This document shows, one piece after another, positions 59,071 to 64,000 of a stretch of 64,000 bases of DNA; the stretch's first letter is position 1; every line of letters begins with the position of its first letter. The notes beneath the pieces were generated by a model. That model had not been told where the DNA came from. It was given only the letters and a program-made list of their open reading frames with translations, and searched no databases. A program made the translations under genes and the position numbers. Source of the stretch: Acidimicrobiales bacterium (GTDB taxonomy: Bacteria; Actinomycetota; Acidimicrobiia; Acidimicrobiales; MedAcidi-G1); NCBI GenBank assembly GCA_029577135.1, contig JARQPW010000012.1, forward strand, positions 1 through 64,000, given 5' to 3'.

Positions 59071-59553
59071 ATGGTCCGGTGGCCGGCCGAGGCTGACCGT
59101 CTCGACCGCCTGCGGGCCGCCGGGACCCCACGCCTTGCGCTGGTGGCGCCCCATGCCCCGCCGTTCACCGTGACCGATCCGCTCGAAGACTGGGTACGGA
59201 TGCCTGCCGACGAGGGCGACGTCCGGGCCCGGGCCCGCTGCCTCATCGAGCGCTGCGACAACGGCGTGGCCCACGAACCTGAACTGGCCGACGACCGGGT
59301 CCTGCGGTTCGGACGCTGGTGGACGACGCTCACCCCCGTCGAGGCCCGGTTGGCCGGTCTGCTGTCCGACCGCTTCGGCCACGTCGTGCCGCGAGCCGAC
59401 CTGGCGAGGGCCGGCTGGCCCGACGGGCTGCCCAGCCGCAACAGCCTCGACGTGCAACTCGGCCGCCTCCGCCGGCGCCTTGACGGCTCCGGCCTGGTGC
59501 TGCGCACCGTGCGCTCGCGGGGCTGTCTACTCGACGCACAGCCCTCTGCCTGA
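59071..59553 (+). CDS. OmpR-type winged-helix DNA-binding protein
   Basis: This protein of 160 residues ends in an OmpR/PhoB-type DNA-binding domain. LTPVEARLAGLLSDRFGHVV is followed by ARAGWPDG, the recognition helix NSLDVQLGRLRRRL and the wing RTVRSRGCLL. The first ~75 residues are too short for a normal receiver domain and lack the phosphorylated Asp pattern. ATG 59071 has an AGGGGG ribosome binding site; ATG 59041 has none. It is divergent from amt, suggesting a nitrogen regulator. Confidence 0.78.
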   Translation: MVRWPAEADRLDRLRAAGTPRLALVAPHAPPFTVTDPLEDWVRMPADEGDVRARARCLIERCDNGVAHEPELADDRVLRFGRWWTTLTPVEARLAGLLSDRFGHVVPRADLARAGWPDGLPSRNSLDVQLGRLRRRLDGSGLVLRTVRSRGCLLDAQPSA

Positions 59554-59606
59554 GCGCCTACCCAAAGGCCCACTGCCTCTGGAGTCGGGGCTACCCTGCG
59601 GCCACC

Positions 59607-61841
59607 ATGGACCAGCGCAAGTTCAAGCCCCACCACGCCGCCATCGGACTTGGCGTCCTCGTCGCCCTCTTCACCGCAGCCTCCGGAATCGCCGCCACGG
59701 TCAACGGCTGGCACGACGACTCCGAGATCACAAGGGAGGTGTTCGGGAACATCCCCGACCCCCTCAAGGTGACCTTCTACACGGTCATCCCGGTGCTGAT
59801 CGTCTACGGCGCCGTCCTGTTCGCCAACCGCATGAAGAACTGGGAACGCGGCGCCCCGGACAACCGGGCCACCACCTCAGCCAACGCCAAGCGCCGCTTC
59901 GGCGACTTCCGCGCCGGCGTCTACATGCAGACGCTGCTGCGCGAACCGGCCGCCGGACTCATGCACTCGCTCATCTACTTCCCGTTCCTGATCCTGCTGG
60001 CGGTCACCACCGTCCTCGAGGTCAACCACCAGGTGCCCGAGGGCCTCAAGTTCCTGCACGGCGACGTGTACCGCGCCTACACGCTCGTCGGCGACGTGGC
60101 CGGCGTGCTGTTCCTGGTCGGCGTCGTGTGGGCGCTGCTTCGCCGCTTCGGCCCACGCCGGTTCCGGCCCTACCGCATCCGCATCAAGTCCAGACCCGAG
60201 CACGCCACCGGCCTGGTCGTGTTCGCCACCATCGGCGTGACCGGCTTCGGCACCGAGGCGTTCCGGATCGCGACCACTGCCGCCGACCACGGTGGCGACT
60301 TCCCGTCGGCCGAGACCTGGTCGGTGGTCGGCTACCCGCTGGCTCAGGCCGTCGACTCGATCGGGTTCTTCGCCGACTCGGTCCACGGCTGGCACCAGGC
60401 CTGGTGGATCGCCCACGTGCTGGCGTTCATGGCCTTCCTGGCACTGCTGCCGATCACGATGCTGCGCCACATGTTCACGTCCCCGCTGAACATGTACCTC
60501 AGGGACCGCGACCGCCCCAAGGGCGCCATGAAGCCGCTGCCCAACCTCATGGAGACCGAGCTCGAGAGCTTCGGCGTCTCCACCATCGAGGAGTTCACCT
60601 GGAAGCAGCTGCTCGACACCGACTCGTGCACCATGTGCGGCCGCTGCACCGCCGTCTGCCCGGCGCACGCCACCGGCAAGCCGCTCGACCCCCGCGAGAT
60701 CGTGCTCAAGACCGGCGAGGTCATGGCCGCCACCGGCACCCCGGTCGTGTCGCCCCCGATCGACACCGACGACGAGATCACCGTGCCTGCCAACTGGATG
60801 TTCGACCGCATCACCTCCGAGGAACTGTGGGCCTGCACCACCTGTCGGGCCTGCGACGAGGTCTGCCCGGTCAACATCGAGATCCTCGACAAGATCCTCG
60901 ACATGCGCCGCTACCTCTCGCTCATGGAGTCCGACTTCCCGACCGAGCTGGGCACCGCCTACCGGTCGATGGAGAACTCGGGCAACCCGTGGGGCCTCTC
61001 GCAGAGCGACCGCACCGAGTGGGTCGGCGACCTCGAGGGCATCGAGGTCATCGACGGCGGCGACCCTTTCGAGGCCGAGTACCTCTACTGGGTGGGCTGC
61101 GCCGGCTCCTTCGACGACAAGAACAAGAAGGTGTCCCGGGCGATGGCCCAACTCATGCAGCGAGCCGGCGTGTCGTTTTCGATCCTCGGCCCGTCCGAGA
61201 TGTGCACCGGCGACCCGGCCCGCCGCTCCGGCAACGAGTACATCTTCCAGATGCTGGCCATGCAGAACGTCGAGACGCTCAACGGCATGGGCGTCAAGAA
61301 GATCGTCACCCAGTGCCCGCACTGCTTCAACACGCTCGCCAACGAGTACCCGCAGATGGGCGGCCACTACGAGGTCGTCCACCACAGCCAGCTGCTCGAG
61401 TGGCTCGTCGACCAGGGCAGACTCGACCTGTCCGAGGCCCGCCTCGACGAACGGCTCGTCTACCACGACTCCTGCTACCTGGGCCGCCACAACGACGTCT
61501 ACCTGGCACCCCGCCGCGTGGTCGGCAACATCGCCGGCATCGAGCTGGTCGAGGCCGAGCGCAGCGGCACCAAGGGCATGTGCTGCGGCGCCGGCGGCGC
61601 GCGCATGTGGATGGAGGAGGACATCGGCAAGAACATCAACGTCGAGCGCTCCCAGGAACTGCTGGCCACCGGGGCCACCCGCATCGCCACGGCCTGCCCG
61701 TTCTGCTACGTCATGATCGACGACGGCGTGAAGGGCGAGGGCGTCGAGGAGACCGAGGTGAAGGTGGGCGACATCGCCCTCCACGTGCTCGAGGCACTCC
61801 AGAACGGCGAGGCGGCCGCAGCCAAGGCGCCGACCGGCTGA
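59607..61841 (+). CDS. EtfD-like membrane iron-sulfur reductase
   Basis: This 744-residue protein has five or six membrane helices in its first 290 residues. Two [4Fe-4S] motifs follow, CTMCGRCTAVC (341-351) and CTTCRACDEVC (410-420). Two CCG domains come next, with WVGCAGSFD, QCPHCFN, HDSCYLGRHN and MCCGAGGARM. The layout is that of the Fe-S oxidoreductase (EtfD) that passes electrons from electron-transfer flavoprotein to menaquinone in fatty acid oxidation. It is monocistronic. Confidence 0.88.
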   Translation: MDQRKFKPHHAAIGLGVLVALFTAASGIAATVNGWHDDSEITREVFGNIPDPLKVTFYTVIPVLIVYGAVLFANRMKNWERGAPDNRATTSANAKRRFGDFRAGVYMQTLLREPAAGLMHSLIYFPFLILLAVTTVLEVNHQVPEGLKFLHGDVYRAYTLVGDVAGVLFLVGVVWALLRRFGPRRFRPYRIRIKSRPEHATGLVVFATIGVTGFGTEAFRIATTAADHGGDFPSAETWSVVGYPLAQAVDSIGFFADSVHGWHQAWWIAHVLAFMAFLALLPITMLRHMFTSPLNMYLRDRDRPKGAMKPLPNLMETELESFGVSTIEEFTWKQLLDTDSCTMCGRCTAVCPAHATGKPLDPREIVLKTGEVMAATGTPVVSPPIDTDDEITVPANWMFDRITSEELWACTTCRACDEVCPVNIEILDKILDMRRYLSLMESDFPTELGTAYRSMENSGNPWGLSQSDRTEWVGDLEGIEVIDGGDPFEAEYLYWVGCAGSFDDKNKKVSRAMAQLMQRAGVSFSILGPSEMCTGDPARRSGNEYIFQMLAMQNVETLNGMGVKKIVTQCPHCFNTLANEYPQMGGHYEVVHHSQLLEWLVDQGRLDLSEARLDERLVYHDSCYLGRHNDVYLAPRRVVGNIAGIELVEAERSGTKGMCCGAGGARMWMEEDIGKNINVERSQELLATGATRIATACPFCYVMIDDGVKGEGVEETEVKVGDIALHVLEALQNGEAAAAKAPTG

Positions 61842-61851
61842 GGAACCTGGG

Positions 61852-62418
61852 CTACTTCTCGAAGTTCTCCCAGTAGCGGCTGGGGCGCGGGCCCTCCTGG
61901 CCCAGGTATTTCGAGCCCAGCACGCCGGACCCGTACGGGTTGTCGGCGGCCGAGGTCATCTGCACGAACGAGATCTGCCCCACCTTCATGCCCGGGTAGA
62001 GCGTGATCGGCAGGTTCGCCACGTTGGACAACTCGAGGGTGAGTTGGCCGTCCCAACCGGCGTCGACGTAGCCGGCGGTCGAGTGGATCAGCAACCCGAG
62101 GCGGCCCAGGCTGGACTTGCCCTCGAGGCGGGCCACCAGGTCGTCGGGCACGACCACGCGCTCCGACGTGGAGCCCAGCACGAACTCGCCGGGATGGAGG
62201 ATGAAGGGGTCCGCGTCGGAGGCCTCGACCTGTTCGGTCAGGTCCGTTAGGTCCTCCTTCACGTCGATCAGGCCCCGGGTGTGGTTGCGGAACACGAGGA
62301 ACCGGTGGTCGAGGTGCAGGTCGATCGACGAGGGCTGCACGCAGCCGTCGTCGAACGGATCGATGACGATGCGTCCGGTGGCGATGGCCTCGCGCAGGGA
62401 GCGGTCGGAGAGGATCAT
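61852..62418 (-). CDS. dcd: dCTP deaminase
   Basis: This 188-residue enzyme shows MILSDRSLREAI, QPSSIDLHLD, EGKSSLGRLGLLIHSTAG and YPGMKVGQISF. The segment HSTAGYVDAGWDG is closer to the mycobacterial bifunctional enzymes that go straight from dCTP to dUMP than to the E. coli enzyme. That choice needs biochemistry. It is convergent with the EtfD-like gene, 10 bp apart. Confidence 0.93.
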   Translation of the reverse strand: MILSDRSLREAIATGRIVIDPFDDGCVQPSSIDLHLDHRFLVFRNHTRGLIDVKEDLTDLTEQVEASDADPFILHPGEFVLGSTSERVVVPDDLVARLEGKSSLGRLGLLIHSTAGYVDAGWDGQLTLELSNVANLPITLYPGMKVGQISFVQMTSAADNPYGSGVLGSKYLGQEGPRPSRYWENFEK

Positions 62419-62464
62419 GGCCCGCCGATGCTAGGCCGGGTCGGGCGCCACCGCGGTCGGCGCT

Positions 62465-63061
62465 TCAGGCGTCGGATCCGCCGACCGGCCGACCGGTCCA
62501 CGGGTTGGTGCCGAAGAACTGGCGGATCAACGGTTCGTAGTGCCCCAGCGGGTTCGAGTCGTAGCCCGGGTCGAACGCCGGCGAGTCGTACTCGGAGCAG
62601 AACTCCTCGGTGAGGTCGTAGTACGGCGAGTCGGCGTACTGGTCGCGGGTGTTGCGGTCCATGCCGAAGTGGTGCCAGAAGTAGTACCCCTGGAAGATGC
62701 CGTGGTGCACCACCATCCAGTGGTTGGCCTCGGACACGAAGGGCTTGAGGATCGCCGCTCCCACGTCTGGGTGGTTGTAGGGGGTGAGCGGGTCGCCCAG
62801 GTCGTGGAGCAGGGCACACAGCACGTACTCGTCGTCCCGGCCGTCGCGTTCGGCCCGTGTGGCGGTCTGGACGCTGTGCTCGAGGCGGTCGACGGGGAAG
62901 CCACCGTAGTCGTTGCGCAGGTGCTCGAACTGTTCGAGGACCCGGCCGGGAAGGCCGGCCTCGAGTTCGCTGCGCTGCTCCATGATTAGCATCCAGTCGT
63001 CCCGCGTCGATTCCTCGAACGAGCGGAACGATGCCCGTGGGAATGCGGCCTGGTCGGTCAC
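62465..63061 (-). CDS. HD-domain protein, inositol oxygenase-like
   Basis: This 198-residue protein has the HD-domain metal motif: His62 in RLEHSVQTA and His86-Asp87 in ALLHDLGD. Further His residues lie in NHWMVVHHGIFQGYYFWHHFG. The spacing resembles mixed-valent di-iron oxygenases such as myo-inositol oxygenase rather than a simple phosphohydrolase. Its ATG overlaps the stop of the VOC gene by 4 bp. Activity is not certain. Confidence 0.75.
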   Translation of the reverse strand: MTDQAAFPRASFRSFEESTRDDWMLIMEQRSELEAGLPGRVLEQFEHLRNDYGGFPVDRLEHSVQTATRAERDGRDDEYVLCALLHDLGDPLTPYNHPDVGAAILKPFVSEANHWMVVHHGIFQGYYFWHHFGMDRNTRDQYADSPYYDLTEEFCSEYDSPAFDPGYDSNPLGHYEPLIRQFFGTNPWTGRPVGGSDA

Positions 63062-63534
63062 GGTGTATCCCCGGTGTCGAATTCGGCCACGGCGGCGGCG
63101 GTGGCCTCGGGGTCGGGGCCAGGTCCGGGCGTCGCCATCGACCAGTGGTGGCCGTAGGGGTCCATGAGGCGGGCGTAGCGGTCGCCCCAGAACATGTCCT
63201 CGGGGCCGTGGAGCAGCGTGGCGCCGGTGGCCACTGCCCTCTCGACCGAGGCGTCCACATCGGGGACGTCGCGGTGCAGGCAGATCGGGGTGCCGCCGAT
63301 GGCCTTGGGCGAGGTGCCCTGACCGCCTTGCATCTCGGGGAAGTCGTCGGTCACGAAGACGACGAAGCCGTCGAACGAGACCTCGGCGTGGAGCACGCGG
63401 CCGTCGTCGAGGGCGTGGCGGAACATCTCCTCGGCGCAGAACGCCGCGGCATAGAAGGCCAGCGCCGCGTCACAGTCGTCGACGACCATCTCCGGGACGA
63501 CCTCGGTGCGCAGTGGTCGGTGCGGTTCGCTCAT
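63058..63534 (-). CDS. VOC family (PhnB/glyoxalase-like) protein
   Basis: This 158-residue protein has two beta-alpha-beta-beta-beta units. The DCDAALAFYAAAFCAEEMFR opening and the C-terminal GDRYARLMDPYGHHWSMATP are diagnostic of PhnB-like VOC proteins. Catalytic metal ligands are not clearly all present. It is translationally coupled with the downstream HD gene. Confidence 0.85.
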   Translation of the reverse strand: MSEPHRPLRTEVVPEMVVDDCDAALAFYAAAFCAEEMFRHALDDGRVLHAEVSFDGFVVFVTDDFPEMQGGQGTSPKAIGGTPICLHRDVPDVDASVERAVATGATLLHGPEDMFWGDRYARLMDPYGHHWSMATPGPGPDPEATAAAVAEFDTGDTP

Positions 63535-63588
63535 GGCCGCGAGCGTACGACAGGCACAGGCTCTGGCCCAGCGCTGGGAGGCAGCCGG

Positions 63589-64000
63589 CTACAGGCAGGA
63601 GCGGAAGAGGTCGAGGGTGCGTCCCCAGGCGGTGGCGGCAGCCGCTTCGTCGTGGGTGCCGAGCGGGTTCTCCCAGTTGGCGAAGGCGTGTCCGGTGCCC
63701 TCGTAGACGTGGAACTCGACGTCCTTCCCCATGCCCCGCAACTGCTCGCCGAGAGCAGTCACCGCGTCGGGCGGGAAGAAGTCGTCGACGGCAGCGAAGT
63801 GGCCCTCGACCCTTGCGGTGAGGCCCGACCAGTCGGGTCCGTCCTCGCCGAGCGGCGCCCCGTAGAACGGCGCCGCCGCAGCCACCCGGTCGCCCTCGAG
63901 GGCGGCGATCAGCAGAGTCAGCATCCCGCCCATGCAGAAGCCCACGACCCCGACGGCTTCGCCGGACGTGGCCCCGTGTCCCAGCAGGTGGTCGATGGCG
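63589..64000 (-). CDS. Dienelactone hydrolase family protein, truncated by window edge
   Basis: The visible 137 codons are the C-terminal part of a dienelactone hydrolase. Cys nucleophile is in GVVGFCMGG, the acid in AAVDDFFP and the His in GTGHAFAN. The start lies beyond base 64000. The Cys nucleophile is the form found in authentic dienelactone hydrolases. Confidence 0.85.
   Translation of the reverse strand, partial: AIDHLLGHGATSGEAVGVVGFCMGGMLTLLIAALEGDRVAAAAPFYGAPLGEDGPDWSGLTARVEGHFAAVDDFFPPDAVTALGEQLRGMGKDVEFHVYEGTGHAFANWENPLGTHDEAAAATAWGRTLDLFRSCL

Noticed and set aside
59877-61784. Long minus-strand open frame opposite the EtfD-like gene
   Set aside because: Antisense shadow with no motifs, while the plus strand has clear Fe-S motifs.

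Overview
The window is about 70% GC, gene-dense, has no mobile element, rRNA or CRISPR array, and reads as the chromosome of an actinobacterium, most likely an Acidimicrobiia-type lineage. The lineage call is inference. It rests on a WhiB regulator, an HspR-terminated dnaK operon, a ClpS-DUF2017 pair, luciferase-like (probably F420/FMN) oxidoreductases, an actinobacterial-style haem-copper oxidase cluster with a CtaF-like subunit, and an EtfD-like Fe-S reductase. GTG and TTG starts and 4-bp ATGA/GTGA gene overlaps are frequent.

Layout. 1-9.6 kb: a matrixin-like metalloprotease, two LLM oxidoreductases, tRNA-Lys, two alpha/beta hydrolases, a desaturase, and a divergent pair of secreted proteins with Ser/Thr linkers (a GH3 enzyme and a putative lipoprotein), then DUF4031 and dut. 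9.6-17.1 kb: orn, an MBL hydrolase, a compact small-ORF transcription unit, WhiB, a TlpA-like thioredoxin with CcdA, a poly-gamma-glutamate hydrolase homologue, a FluC pair and an acyl-CoA synthetase. 17.1-29.6 kb: serS and then the respiratory block. This block holds a complete caa3-type oxidase (ctaC with fused cytochrome c, ctaD, ctaE, COX4-like, ctaG) together with ctaB and ctaA. Upstream in the same tightly overlapping minus-strand run lies a second COX1/COX3 pair whose COX1 has lost most haem and CuB ligands. 29.5-30.8 kb: clpS, DUF2017, and tRNA-Glu, -Asp and -Phe.

30.8-39.8 kb: a CX5R phosphatase, a PEP-utiliser-like protein without a visible ATP-grasp domain, an epimerase, then aldehyde dehydrogenase, P450 ferredoxin and cytochrome P450 in one direction, a HAD hydrolase and an ACT-containing malic enzyme. 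39.8-52.2 kb: pyrE and ten purine genes (purM, F, L, Q, S, C, B, E, D, A) on the minus strand, interrupted by one plus-strand unknown gene with an AT-rich leader. 52.2-57.3 kb: dnaK-grpE-dnaJ-hspR, divergent from a phosphoglycerate mutase. 57.3-64 kb: an ammonium transporter divergent from an OmpR-type winged-helix protein with GlnR-box-like DNA between them, the EtfD-like reductase, dcd, an HD-domain protein, a VOC protein and a dienelactone hydrolase cut by the window edge.

Most of the window is housekeeping. The most unusual element is the ligand-stripped COX1/COX3 pair attached to the caa3 operon. Next are the self-contained small-ORF unit before whiB and the amt/winged-helix intergenic region.
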